Source: an uncultured Umboniibacter sp.
GTDB taxonomy: Bacteria; Pseudomonadota; Gammaproteobacteria; Pseudomonadales; DSM-25080
Reading direction: 5' to 3'
Length of the DNA stretch: 64,000 nt
Assembly: GCF_947497555.1 (NCBI RefSeq)
Contig: NZ_CANMGY010000013.1
Location: forward strand, 1 to 64,000
Shown in pieces: positions 18,482 to 30,059 of the stretch; the stretch's first letter is position 1, and every line of letters begins with the position of its first letter. A program made the position numbers and the translations under genes. Below the pieces are notes generated by a model. The model was given only the letters and a program-made list of their open reading frames with translations. It did no database searches and was not told the DNA's origin.

Positions 18482-19432
18482 TTAAACTTGCTCAGCGGAC
18501 TTCGGTGAAATCTTATGTAGCCAGAGATACGCGATACCAATGAATAAAGGCACTAGCGCGATAATTAACGAGTCAAACTTCCAGTTAAATAGCTGATAAA
18601 TCAAGATTCCTGCACCAATTGCCGTGAGTATCGCGCCTCGACGAAGGTCGCGATCCACTGCCCGAGCAGACTTCGTTGCTGCAGGTGTATCTGACAGGAG
18701 TCCCTTTATCTCTTCGAGGCGCTCATTATCTAGGGTCGGGTTCTTAGCAACAATATCGCCAATAGTATGAGTCACTTCACGACGGCGACGGAACCGGAAG
18801 TAGCTAACCAACGCTACGATGAATACTGGCATACCGAAAACCGAAATAATTGCAGTGATGGGAATTAACACCTCTGTCCAGAAGTATTCTTCCGATTTTT
18901 GCTGCTCTCTCACCACAAGCCAAGAATGAAATTGTTCTGGATCCAATGATTCTGCTTCGGTACCGGCTAGCTCGAGTTCCCGCATCGCCATCTCAATCTC
19001 AGTCTCAAACTCACGTGTTTTCAGTTCTCGAGTTAAGCTCTCACCCTCTTCGATTCGAGTACGTAGCTCATCAACGCGCTCTCGAATCACCTCACTACGA
19101 GAAATCTCGATTTCTTCGCCATCTTCGTTAACCATGACGACACGCTCGGAACCTTCATGATCACTGACGGTGAAGCTAATAGCGCGCTTCCCTTCGCCAC
19201 TGCCATCATCAATGATAAACTCAACAGTCGGCGCGCGCTCTTCAATCACTTCAAGCTCGAGTTCTGACTCTGCATCGAACTCCGTTTCAGCTTCCGATTC
19301 CTTACTCTGCTTTCCTTCAACAATTTCATCGGTTACAAACGTGATTGAAATCGGCGCCTTAGCCATTGCTGGAAAGCTCACCGCTCCCGCCAAACCGGCG
19401 ATTGCAAGATGCTTCAATAGTGCGTTGGTCAT
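18482..19432 (-). CDS. DUF6249-type membrane protein with acidic extracytoplasmic region
   Basis: A 316-aa protein with a signal peptide (cut probably after FPAMA), then a highly acidic, Glu-rich extracytoplasmic stretch to about residue 180. A transmembrane helix near 190-212 ends in RFRRRREV, and two more hydrophobic segments lie near 262-300. The C-terminal half fits DUF6249, a family often found next to ECF sigma genes (from memory). It is the first gene of the operon with the sigma factor 14 nt behind. It may sense or respond to envelope state; no enzyme motif is visible. Confidence 0.7.
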   Translation of the reverse strand: MTNALLKHLAIAGLAGAVSFPAMAKAPISITFVTDEIVEGKQSKESEAETEFDAESELELEVIEERAPTVEFIIDDGSGEGKRAISFTVSDHEGSERVVMVNEDGEEIEISRSEVIRERVDELRTRIEEGESLTRELKTREFETEIEMAMRELELAGTEAESLDPEQFHSWLVVREQQKSEEYFWTEVLIPITAIISVFGMPVFIVALVSYFRFRRRREVTHTIGDIVAKNPTLDNERLEEIKGLLSDTPAATKSARAVDRDLRRGAILTAIGAGILIYQLFNWKFDSLIIALVPLFIGIAYLWLHKISPKSAEQV

Positions 19433-19509
19433 AGTAAAGTTCTCTTTCGTATTTGAGTTATTAATATTGACGCTCTAGGTCACGTTTTGGATGCAAGAAA
19501 CTGTAATAT

Positions 19510-20193
19510 TTATTTTTTGGCCCGTAGGGCAGCGATCCACTGTTCTGGAAAGCGCAATTCGCCCTTTTCATCCAACTCAGGGTAAGCAATCTTCTTTTCC
19601 CTACAGTAGCGCATTAATCGGGGCTGAGTCACTTCGAATAGCAACTTCTCTGCCTCACTTTGCCCCATTTGTCTTACCCCATAGGAATCTGTGTGCTCCC
19701 GTTGGCGCATTGCCTCATAGAGTATTAACGCTGCCGCGACTGAAACATTGAGAGATTCCACCGCCCCAATCATTGGGATTGTTATAACATGATCACACAG
19801 AGCAAGCGCTTCGTCGCTCACCCCAAACTTCTCGTTACCCATGACAATTGCGGTCGGTCTGGTGTAGTCAATCGCTTTGAAATCAACTGACTGTTCGCTT
19901 AGATGTGCTGCGATGATTTGAAAGCCCTGCTCCCGAAGCGGAGCGATAGCCTCGGAAGAAGTCTCGTGGGTGACGACATCTACCCACTTGTGGCTACCCG
20001 CCGCAGTGCCGCGGAAGGTTTTTGCGCTGCGGTGATCAAAGACACGATGTATTCGGGCAACACCCACTGCATCACAGGTACGAAGAATAGCGGACAGATT
20101 CTGCTGCTTGTGGATTCCATCATTCACAAGCGTTAAATCAAGCTGTCGATGGTCGATTAAACGATTGAAGAATGCAAAACGTTCGGGAGTCAT
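19510..20193 (-). CDS. trmH: tRNA (guanosine-18-2'-O)-methyltransferase TrmH (SpoU)
   Basis: This SPOUT methyltransferase adds the 2'-O-methyl group at G18 of the tRNA D-loop using SAM. The 227-aa product starts with the TrmH-specific PERFAFFNRLIDHRQLDLTL and then NLSAILRTCDAVGV. The trefoil-knot motifs are IVMGNEKFGVSDEAL and IPMIGAVESLNVSVAAA. A C-terminal extension of basic residues fits TrmH rather than RlmB. It lies between the DUF6249 and tatD genes, with 50 nt before tatD. Confidence 0.9.
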   Translation of the reverse strand: MTPERFAFFNRLIDHRQLDLTLVNDGIHKQQNLSAILRTCDAVGVARIHRVFDHRSAKTFRGTAAGSHKWVDVVTHETSSEAIAPLREQGFQIIAAHLSEQSVDFKAIDYTRPTAIVMGNEKFGVSDEALALCDHVITIPMIGAVESLNVSVAAALILYEAMRQREHTDSYGVRQMGQSEAEKLLFEVTQPRLMRYCREKKIAYPELDEKGELRFPEQWIAALRAKK

Positions 20194-20243
20194 GAAAATT
20201 AGTTCATTAAGTCATAGGTTCATTAGCTATTAGATTGGATGAT

Positions 20244-21005
20244 TCATAGCTTCATAAGCTGGGTGAAGTTCTCCGCTGTCTGTTCTGCCAGTGCCTCGAC
20301 GGAGATACCGCGTAGCTCCGCAATATATTCGGCAACATCTCGAACATAACCAGGTAGATTAGGCTTGCCTCGGTTAGGAGCAGGAGTCAGCCACGGCGCA
20401 TCGGTTTCAATCAACAATCTATCCAACGGTATTTTTCGCGTTACCTCTCGGAGCTCAGAAGCTGACCCGAAGGTAACAATTCCAGAGATTGAAATGTGGT
20501 AGCCGAAGTCTAACGCTGCTTTTGCCATTTCCCAACGCTCGGTAAAACAATGCAAAATGCCACCCGCTGTTGGGCAACCGTGTTCATTAATGAGCGCCAG
20601 CGTATCGTCTTCAGCAGCGCGAGTATGAATAACGACGGGCTTTTGTAGTGCCTTCGATTGCCGTAGATGCCAACTGAAGCTATCACGTTGACTTGCGAGC
20701 TGCTCCGGCTCCTTCTGATAGTGATAATCCAAACCCGTTTCGCCGATCGCGACCACCTTATCGTGAGCTAACCAAGCTAATAGCTGTTCACGATTGTTAT
20801 CCTCTGAAACGGATAAGGGATGAATACCTACCGAGGCCCAGACCGATTGCTCACGCTCTGCGATGTGGAGGACTTCGGGCATCGTTTCTTCATCTACGCC
20901 AATACACATCATTCCCGTAACGCCTCGAGAACGAGCATCAGAGATAGCCTCTGAAGCACTGATGTGCAGACGATTTAAGTGGCAGTGTGAATCTATTAAT
21001 CTCAT
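20244..21005 (-). CDS. TatD-family metal-dependent hydrolase (YcfH type)
   Basis: A 253-aa TIM-barrel hydrolase, probably a deoxyribonuclease-like enzyme or quality-control nuclease. The metal-binding motifs are visible: DSHCHLN at the N-terminus, ETGLDYHYQ with the Glu ligand, VIHTRAAEDD, GILHCFTE and LIETDAPWLTP. It is the last gene of the long leftward cluster, one base after the PilZ gene. The position after holB and pilZ is the usual place for this TatD paralogue. Confidence 0.92.
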   Translation of the reverse strand: MRLIDSHCHLNRLHISASEAISDARSRGVTGMMCIGVDEETMPEVLHIAEREQSVWASVGIHPLSVSEDNNREQLLAWLAHDKVVAIGETGLDYHYQKEPEQLASQRDSFSWHLRQSKALQKPVVIHTRAAEDDTLALINEHGCPTAGGILHCFTERWEMAKAALDFGYHISISGIVTFGSASELREVTRKIPLDRLLIETDAPWLTPAPNRGKPNLPGYVRDVAEYIAELRGISVEALAEQTAENFTQLMKL

Positions 21006-21006
21006 T

Positions 21007-21347
21007 TTATAGCGTATGCGTTGGCCGTGCCGACGACAATGTTCCCGTCAATAGCTGTTCGATATGTTGCTTAACATTCTGGTCATCTTCGAGAAACTGA
21101 AACCCTGCACCCGCGGGCTTTCCCGTTTGTGCCCCTCTAGGGGTTAGCCAAACTACTTTACCGGTCACACCGAACTTCTGTGGATCATCTAGAAAACTTA
21201 AGGCTAGAAAGACTTCATCACCCATATTGAATTGACGATGAGTGGCTATGAAAACCGCCCCATCCTCTACAAATGGCATATAGGCCGCGTATAGCGAGGC
21301 GCCATCTTGGAATTTGTGATTTAGGAAACCACCCGATCCTGCATTAC

Positions 21348-21351
<4 letters not shown>
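21007..21351 (-). CDS. pilZ: PilZ-domain protein
   Basis: A 114-aa single-domain PilZ protein. It begins near AAYMPFVEDGAVFIATHR and has GDEVFLALSFLDDP and GKVVWLTPRGAQ. Next to holB, this gene encodes the type IV pilus protein PilZ in Pseudomonas and Xanthomonas, whose members often lack the RxxxR c-di-GMP-binding motif. That motif is not evident here either. It overlaps holB by 4 bp (ATGA). A role in twitching motility with FimL, also in this window, is inferred. Confidence 0.9.
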
Positions 21352-23938
<2,587 letters not shown>

Positions 23939-23946
<8 letters not shown>

Positions 23947-24760
23947 TATTAAATCCAAGTTCTCTCGTGAGTGATTGTAAGTCATAGCGATTATTGCTTT
24001 GATAGCGGTACTCGTCAATCTGCGCCACGGGAATACATCCCATCAATGCATTGCTTAGGTAAGCACTGTGAAAGCTCCCGAGTTCCTGCTGGTTCACAGG
24101 TCTTATCGATAGCGGCCAATCTTTCGCCTTCGCTAAGTCAATGACTACCGAGCGCATCACACCAGATACACCATATTCTTTCAGGCATGGGGTGACAATA
24201 CCCTCGCTGCCGAGGAAGAACACGTTACTGCGGGTAGTTTCTATTACATTACCCTCCGCATTCAGCAATAGTCCATCGGCCAGGTGTTGGTGCTGAGCGA
24301 GCTTATCTAATTCACTGGCTGCTGCGCTGTAATCCGCCGCGCTAACCATCTTCAAGCCACTTGAGAATGTGCGCGGGGAAAGACGAGTCGTCAAGCTTAC
24401 TAACTTCACCAAACCGGGCGCGTTAGTTAGATCCGTTCCACCCCAGGCAAGCAGCTGACACTGGGCAGTATTATTCCGAGCTCCATATCCTCTACCCGCT
24501 GAGCATGGAGACCACTGCAAGCGCAGCCATCGAAGCGATGATAAATCGATTGATTGAAGAAAACCTTCGGCGGATTCAATGCTTATGGCTATGCCAAGTT
24601 GAGCCGCAGCCCGTCTTACCCGCCGCCAATGCGCTGCGAGCAGCGGAATACTGCCATCAACTATTCGCAGTGTTTCGAACACCCCCTCTCCGTACATCAG
24701 TGAACGGTTATCATAGGGAATCGCCCCGTTCTCAACCCCATCTATCCAAAATTTAGTCAC
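23939..24760 (-). CDS. pabC: aminodeoxychorismate lyase PabC
   Basis: This PLP enzyme releases pyruvate from aminodeoxychorismate to give p-aminobenzoate for folate. The chosen start is GTG at 24760, giving 273 aa beginning VTKFWIDGV; the open frame runs further upstream, but that part only mirrors fabF. Branched-chain-aminotransferase-fold motifs are [17 protein letters not shown] and [18 protein letters not shown], and the PLP lysine is probably in FSSGLKMVS. It overlaps fabF by 8 bp and mltG by 8 bp, so all three are coupled. Confidence 0.92.
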
Positions 24761-26000
24761 CCAGATACCGCGTAAAGAGAAGAGAACCGTTTGTTCCGCC
24801 AAAGCCAAATGAATTAGAGAGCGCTGAATTAATGACGCGCTCCTGGCTGATATGCGGCACAAAATTGAGGTCGCAACCCTCATCTGGATTGTCCAAATTA
24901 ATGGTGGGAGGTGCAACTTGATCCCGAATTGCCAATACGCTGAAGATGGCCTCCACGGCACCAGCCGCCCCTAAGAGGTGGCCGATCATCGATTTAGTAG
25001 AGCTCACTGCGACATGAGGAGCTTGGTTACCAAGCACTGACTTAACCGCTAAACACTCGGCAACATCACCTGCCGGCGTAGAAGTTCCATGAGCGTTGAT
25101 GTAGTGAAGTTCATCGGTATTCAATCGGCCGTTGTTAAGTGCCATTCTCATTGACTGAGCGGCGCCAGCGCCATCGCTTGGTGGCGACGTAATATGAAAT
25201 GCATCGTCGCTCATACCAAAACCGGAAAGTTCAGCATAGATGTTAGCGCCACGGGACTTCGCGTGCTCTAACTCCTCTAAAATCAACATCCCAGCACCGT
25301 CAGAAAGGACAAAGCCATCGCGATCACGATCCCAAGGCCGACTAGCAGCCTGAGGATTATCGTTGCGCGTAGATAGCGCTCTTGCAGCGGCAAAACCGCC
25401 TAGCCCGACTTCGGTGGTAGCCATTTCACCGCCACCGGCAATCATTACATCCGCATCACCATACTCAATCATCCGTGCGGCAAAGCCGATATTATGGGTA
25501 CCCGTTGTACAGGCTGTTGTGATCGCTATATTGGGCCCCTTTAAACCATATTGAATTGCTACATTACCGGCGATCATATTAATAATAGATCCCGGGACGA
25601 AGAACGGGCTCATTCTACGTGGACCTTTAGCATCAATTATTTGACGCGCCGATTCAATATAACCAATGCCACCAATGCCGGAGCCTATTGCAGCCCCGCA
25701 GCGTTCACTATTTTCAGTCTCGAAGTCTAATCCCGAATCATTCACTGCTTGAACGGCTGCCGCAATACCATATTGCATGAAGATATCCATCTTTCGAGCG
25801 TCCTTGGGCGAAAGATAGGGTGACACATCGAAATCTTTAATCGAACCACCGAAATGGGTGGTAAAGGGATTCGTGTCGAACTGAGTAAGCGGTGCAATGC
25901 CGCTTTTTCCAGCCAGCAGGTTTGCCCAAGTAGTGGCGATATCATTACCGAGAGGGGTTAAGCCCCCTACTCCAGTTACTACTACACGTCGCTTCGACAT
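24753..26000 (-). CDS. fabF: beta-ketoacyl-ACP synthase II FabF
   Basis: Condenses malonyl-ACP with acyl-ACP to elongate fatty acids. The 415-aa thiolase-fold enzyme has the nucleophile Cys164 in [10 protein letters not shown], the first His in [13 protein letters not shown] and the second in [15 protein letters not shown]. The N-terminus [16 protein letters not shown] is standard. It follows acpP with a stem-loop terminator between them, and is translationally linked to pabC. Confidence 0.97.
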   Translation of the reverse strand: MSKRRVVVTGVGGLTPLGNDIATTWANLLAGKSGIAPLTQFDTNPFTTHFGGSIKDFDVSPYLSPKDARKMDIFMQYGIAAAVQAVNDSGLDFETENSERCGAAIGSGIGGIGYIESARQIIDAKGPRRMSPFFVPGSIINMIAGNVAIQYGLKGPNIAITTACTTGTHNIGFAARMIEYGDADVMIAGGGEMATTEVGLGGFAAARALSTRNDNPQAASRPWDRDRDGFVLSDGAGMLILEELEHAKSRGANIYAELSGFGMSDDAFHITSPPSDGAGAAQSMRMALNNGRLNTDELHYINAHGTSTPAGDVAECLAVKSVLGNQAPHVAVSSTKSMIGHLLGAAGAVEAIFSVLAIRDQVAPPTINLDNPDEGCDLNFVPHISQERVINSALSNSFGFGGTNGSLLFTRYLGD

Positions 26001-26040
26001 GATTACTCCAAAAACTGTAAATTATTACCTAATTTAGCAT

Positions 26041-26081
26041 AAAAAAAAGCCGCAACTAGGAAACTAGCGCGGCTTCTTTTT
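26041..26081 (-). terminator. intrinsic terminator or attenuator between acpP and fabF
   Basis: On the minus strand GAAGCCGC and GCTAG, a TTTC loop, then CTAG and GCGGCTT are followed by eight T. It sits 15 nt past the acpP stop and about 40 nt before fabF. It should end most acpP transcripts, giving the excess of carrier protein over FabF that cells need, with some read-through or a separate fabF promoter. Confidence 0.88.
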
Positions 26082-26095
26082 CTACAGAGACGATA

Positions 26096-26335
26096 TTAGT
26101 CGTCTAGGTTTGTGTTGATGTAATCAACTGCCAACTTAACTGTAGTGATTTTTTCTGCTTCGTCATCTGGGATTTCAGTATCGAACTCTTCTTCAAGAGC
26201 CATTACCAACTCAACAGTGTCTAGTGAATCTGCGCCGAGGTCTTCAACAAAAGATGCGTCCAGTGTGACTTCATCTTCTTTAACGTTAAGTTGCTCTGCT
26301 ACGATTTTTACAACGCGATCTACGATGCTGCTCAT
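26096..26335 (-). CDS. acpP: acyl carrier protein
   Basis: This small acidic cytosolic protein carries growing acyl chains on 4'-phosphopantetheine. From ATG at 26335 it is 79 aa, beginning [12 protein letters not shown], in line with other ACPs; an in-frame ATG three codons earlier is less likely because the GGAG would be only 3 nt away. The prosthetic-group serine is Ser37 in [14 protein letters not shown], followed by the almost invariant [10 protein letters not shown]. It lies between fabG and a terminator. Confidence 0.97.
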   Translation of the reverse strand: MSSIVDRVVKIVAEQLNVKEDEVTLDASFVEDLGADSLDTVELVMALEEEFDTEIPDDEAEKITTVKLAVDYINTNLDD

Positions 26336-26466
26336 AATATCCATCTTCTCCGATAGAGGTTAATGTTGCACGATATTTACGTGCTTATAAAATATAGGTC
26401 GAGATATTACCTGTGATTGTGGACAGATTCCAGTGAAAAACCCCAAAAAATGTGACTACAAACACC

Positions 26467-27204
26467 CTACATGTACATGCCGCCGTTGACATGAATGGTT
26501 TCGCCAGTGATGTAAGCCGCCGCATCGCTCGCCAAAAACGCCACCACCGCAGCAATTTCTTCGGGTTGACCTAGACGCCCGGCAGGAACATTAGACAACA
26601 TCATAGCCTTATGTTCCTCGGTGAGTTCGTCAGTCATATCCGTCTGAATAAAACCTGGCGCCACGGTATTGGCAGTAACGCCACGCGAACCGAGCTCCTT
26701 AGCGACTGAGCGCGAAAAACCCTCAACCCCCGCTTTCGTGGCACAATAGTTAGCTTGACCAACGTTACCCATCTGTCCCACGACCGAACCAATATTAATG
26801 ATGCGCCCCCAGCGCGCCTTAGTCATACCGCGCAGACAGGCTTTAGTAACCCGATAGACCGAAGACAAGTTGGTATTGATTACATCGTTCCACTCATCTT
26901 CTTTCATGCGCAACATAATGTTGTCTTTGGTAATGCCAGCATTGTTAACTAACACCGTTGGCGCACCAAAATCAGCGGTAATTTGTTTGATCGTCGAATC
27001 AATTTGCTCAGGGCTTGTTACATTAAGCATCATGCCACAACCAGTAACGCCTTCACTTGCAAACCGGGCACTAATAGCCTCCGCACCTGATTCTGAGGTT
27101 GCAGTACCGATGACAGTAAAACCTGCTTCACCAAGCGCTGTTGCAATGGCTTTGCCAATTCCTCTGCTAGCGCCGGTAACCAGCGCGACTTTATTCTCTG
27201 ACAT
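26467..27204 (-). CDS. fabG: 3-oxoacyl-ACP reductase FabG
   Basis: NADPH-dependent reduction of 3-ketoacyl-ACP. The 245-aa SDR has TGASRGIGKAIA for cofactor binding, NNAGITKDN, and the Ser-Tyr-Lys triad in NIGSVVGQMGNVGQANYCAT followed by Lys. The C-terminus ITGETIHVNGGMYM is typical. One base separates it from fabD upstream, so both are in one transcript. Confidence 0.97.
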   Translation of the reverse strand: MSENKVALVTGASRGIGKAIATALGEAGFTVIGTATSESGAEAISARFASEGVTGCGMMLNVTSPEQIDSTIKQITADFGAPTVLVNNAGITKDNIMLRMKEDEWNDVINTNLSSVYRVTKACLRGMTKARWGRIINIGSVVGQMGNVGQANYCATKAGVEGFSRSVAKELGSRGVTANTVAPGFIQTDMTDELTEEHKAMMLSNVPAGRLGQPEEIAAVVAFLASDAAAYITGETIHVNGGMYM

Positions 27205-27205
27205 A

Positions 27206-28135
27206 TTAATTTACCAATCCTAGTGCTTTTTCCAAGCCAGCTAAATCCTCGAGCGATGCAACTTGCAAGCTACGAGATACCTTTTTATTGAGACCACAAA
27301 GAACCTTACCAGTTCCACACTCAATCGTTATTTCTATACCAGCGTTAATCATAAACTCTACCGATTGAGTCCACTTAACCGCCGAGTAGACCTGCTCAAT
27401 CATCAATTGCTTGATGGCCTCGGCCGACGATTCAGTCTCCGCGGTAACGTTGTGAACGACAGGAATACTCGGAGCGCGGAAGCTGATTGCTGAAATATCT
27501 AGCGCGAGCGCGTCCGCCGCCGGTTTCATCATAGGAGTGTGAAATGGAGCACTCACTGCCAACGGTATCGCTCGTTTAGCGCCTGCGTTCTTTGCCCCCT
27601 CTACAGCAGCCTCTACCGCAGAGGCTGAACCTGCGATAACTACCTGACCGGGACAGTTAAAGTTCACTGCATGTGCGCCAGCTTCGGCACAAACCGCTAT
27701 CACCTGTTCGTCACTTAGGCCGAGAATTGCTGCCATGCCGCCTTCACCCGCTGGAACGGCTTCTTGCATAAGCTCACCACGACGCTGAACCAACTTTACC
27801 GCGTCCGCAAAGTCAACAACATCAGCGGCAACTAGCGCCGACCACTCTCCTAAACTGTGACCAGCCACGTAAGCTGGAACCGTTGAACTTTGCTGTTGCC
27901 AGACTCGAAATGCTGCAATCGAAGCCGTTAGTAATAAAGGCTGGGTCACTGCAGTTTGATTAATGGCATCTTGATCACCCTGCTGGCAAAGTGTCCAAAG
28001 GTCGTAGCCTAGGATGGCACTCGCCTCAGCGAAGGTTTCATTAACTGTACTATATTGCTCTGCTAACTCTGCTAGCATACCAATTTTCTGAGAGCCCTGC
28101 CCTGGAAAGACAAAAGCTAATGCTGCGTTATTCAT
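27206..28135 (-). CDS. fabD: malonyl-CoA:ACP transacylase FabD
   Basis: Transfers malonyl from CoA to ACP. The 309 aa contain FPGQGSQKIGM near the start, the nucleophile serine in VAGHSLGEWSALV, the Arg in VQRRGELMQ, and the His in VSAPFHTPMM. It follows plsX by 23 nt with no fabH between them, unlike the E. coli plsX-fabH-fabD order but like the Pseudomonas one. Confidence 0.97.
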   Translation of the reverse strand: MNNAALAFVFPGQGSQKIGMLAELAEQYSTVNETFAEASAILGYDLWTLCQQGDQDAINQTAVTQPLLLTASIAAFRVWQQQSSTVPAYVAGHSLGEWSALVAADVVDFADAVKLVQRRGELMQEAVPAGEGGMAAILGLSDEQVIAVCAEAGAHAVNFNCPGQVVIAGSASAVEAAVEGAKNAGAKRAIPLAVSAPFHTPMMKPAADALALDISAISFRAPSIPVVHNVTAETESSAEAIKQLMIEQVYSAVKWTQSVEFMINAGIEITIECGTGKVLCGLNKKVSRSLQVASLEDLAGLEKALGLVN

Positions 28136-28158
28136 GGGTTATTAAAACCTCTATAGTT

Positions 28159-29166
28159 TCATACTTTATTAGCATCACTTGGCTGCAGATTAATCTGCAA
28201 CTCAATTTGCTGGGGTAATTTTGCGTTAACCTCCCGGATAGCGCAATCAATTGCCGCGTAAAAGGCTTCTACATTTGCGGAACCGTGACTTTTCACCACG
28301 ACTTTCGATAGGCCAAGTAAGCTCGCGCCATTATAACGCCTTGGATTCAACCAATTAACAACCTTACGAAGTAGTAATTTAGTGAGCGGTGTAAACAGTC
28401 GGCGCCAGCCTCTAGAAACCGACATACTCACTCTATCGCGAAGATGAAGCGCCAAGCCTTCCGTTGTTTTCAGTGCCACATTACCCACAAAACCATCACA
28501 AACGATGACATCAACAGACGAATCGAATAATTGGTGCCCCTCAATGAAACCATCGAAGCAAATCGCTGTATTGGCGTTAATTTTATCTGCTGCACCACGA
28601 ACTACTGAATTCCCTTTAGATTCTTCGCTACCAACATTAAGCAACGCCACTCGAGGAGCCTCGACACTGCCTACCCCTCGCGCCAAGGCGTCGCCCATTA
28701 CAGCGAATTCGTGCAGTTGATCCGCAGTAACGGTAAGGTTAGCACCACAATCTAGCAAAAAGAAACAGCCATCTCTGCGCGGAAGCTGTGCGCAGATTGC
28801 AGGGCGTTTAATCCCTTCAATACAGCCAATCAATTTGCAACTTAATGCCACTAAGGCAGCGGTATTTCCGGCACTGACGGCGCCATCAGCTGCACCATTT
28901 GAAACTTGTTCAAGGGCGACACGCATCGAGCTATCTTGAGCGCCACGAAGTGCTTCGCCAATTGACGCATTTTGGGTAATGGTATTCGTTGCAGCGACAA
29001 TTCGAAAACGATGTTGATAAAGCGAGCTGGTATAGGCTTGAATAGCCTGAGGATCACCCACGAGGTCGAGGGCTAGGAAAGGAAAACGTTCCAGGGCTGT
29101 CATACAAGCTGGAACAGATGTGCGGGGACCGAAATCCCCGCTCATCACATCAATCGCTAAGCGCAT
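28159..29166 (-). CDS. plsX: phosphate acyltransferase PlsX
   Basis: Makes acyl-phosphate from acyl-ACP for glycerophospholipid synthesis with PlsY. The 335-aa protein starts with LAIDVMSGDFGPRTSVPAC, close to the family's AxDxMGGDxGP, and carries GAVSAGNTAALVA, FLLDCGANLTVTADQL, VALLNVGSEESKGN and VCDGFVGNVALKTTEG. It follows rpmF by 11 nt in the usual yceD-rpmF-plsX order. Confidence 0.96.
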   Translation of the reverse strand: MRLAIDVMSGDFGPRTSVPACMTALERFPFLALDLVGDPQAIQAYTSSLYQHRFRIVAATNTITQNASIGEALRGAQDSSMRVALEQVSNGAADGAVSAGNTAALVALSCKLIGCIEGIKRPAICAQLPRRDGCFFLLDCGANLTVTADQLHEFAVMGDALARGVGSVEAPRVALLNVGSEESKGNSVVRGAADKINANTAICFDGFIEGHQLFDSSVDVIVCDGFVGNVALKTTEGLALHLRDRVSMSVSRGWRRLFTPLTKLLLRKVVNWLNPRRYNGASLLGLSKVVVKSHGSANVEAFYAAIDCAIREVNAKLPQQIELQINLQPSDANKV

Positions 29167-29177
29167 TAACTAACAGC

Positions 29178-29357
29178 TTATTCGCCGTCAGTGTCTACAA
29201 CTTTACGACCACGGTAGAAACCGTCAGCTGATACGTGATGACGAAGGTGCTTCTCGCCAGTTACTGAATCAACTGATAATGCATTACCTGTTAGTGCATC
29301 ATGTGAACGACGCATACCGCGACGTGAACGTGTTTTCTTACTCTTCTGAACAGCCAT
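29178..29357 (-). CDS. rpmF: 50S ribosomal protein L32
   Basis: A 59-aa basic ribosomal protein read directly from the minus strand: start ATG at 29355-29357, stop TAA at 29178-29180. The sequence opens [20 protein letters not shown], the L32 signature, and continues with [17 protein letters not shown]. The four-cysteine zinc site found in some L32 forms is absent, as in E. coli. AGCTATGACC precedes the start with a weak SD. It lies between yceD and plsX. Confidence 0.97.
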   Translation of the reverse strand: MAVQKSKKTRSRRGMRRSHDALTGNALSVDSVTGEKHLRHHVSADGFYRGRKVVDTDGE

Positions 29358-29409
29358 TGGTCATAGCTCCAAAAATCGTTGTGACTTCAATTCTAACGAA
29401 ATTTAAGAA

Positions 29410-29946
29410 TCACTTCTTTAACTTCGCCAAAACACTAAATGGGTTTTCAACATCAAGCTCAACACTTGCGTCGGCCTTCCCGGGGCCAAGTTCAAACGAC
29501 GCACTACCTTGGCAGTGCTCGACGTCATGCTGACTCACTTGCGGAAGCACTAGTAGGATCTCATCAGAGAGAACCTCCCAAATACTTACCGCATCGTCGT
29601 CGAGCACTACTGGCTCGACATGTCGTGGGACGATTTTCGCAATTTCATCATCGCGAACGAGCATGACCTCGCAATCTACCTCAATCGGGTAACGATAACC
29701 CTCAAGACATCGCTGACATTCTATCGTTAGCTCAGAACGCATTTCAAGATGTAACCAGCGGTGACGGGCTTCATTACGTCGGAACGTTGCCGTTACCGGA
29801 AGTAAATCACCCGCTTCGCGAGTCATCGTATCGAGGCGCTCTAATTTTGCCACGGGGACAAAACCTTCTAAACAAACATCATGATCAGCCATCTTTCGAC
29901 CATCAACATGGTCGGGTAGCTGTCGGTTCAATTGTTCCTCTGACAT
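29410..29946 (-). CDS. yceD: YceD/DUF177 family protein, 23S rRNA accumulation factor
   Basis: A 178-aa cytosolic protein of the DUF177 family, linked in E. coli and plants to 23S rRNA accumulation. Family marks are the paired cysteines in IECQRCLEGYRYPIEV and the single Cys in VEHCQGSASFELG. It is immediately upstream of rpmF, its standard neighbour, and divergent from yceF. Confidence 0.93.
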   Translation of the reverse strand: MSEEQLNRQLPDHVDGRKMADHDVCLEGFVPVAKLERLDTMTREAGDLLPVTATFRRNEARHRWLHLEMRSELTIECQRCLEGYRYPIEVDCEVMLVRDDEIAKIVPRHVEPVVLDDDAVSIWEVLSDEILLVLPQVSQHDVEHCQGSASFELGPGKADASVELDVENPFSVLAKLKK

Positions 29947-30059
29947 AGGCGCGGCATTCTATTGATAGTCAACGAACAAGTCAAAGGGAAATCTACTTGA
30001 CGACTAAGGTAAACCCCTTAATATCCCTTCAACCACTTAAATTTAACGGTAACCCTATT

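Noticed and set aside
24761-24961. Upstream extension of pabC
   Set aside because: It lies wholly inside fabF in another frame; the conserved PabC start begins at GTG 24760.
29997-30059. Upstream extension of yceF
   Set aside because: The 21 extra residues do not fit the Maf family start; ATG 30060 gives the expected 194 aa.
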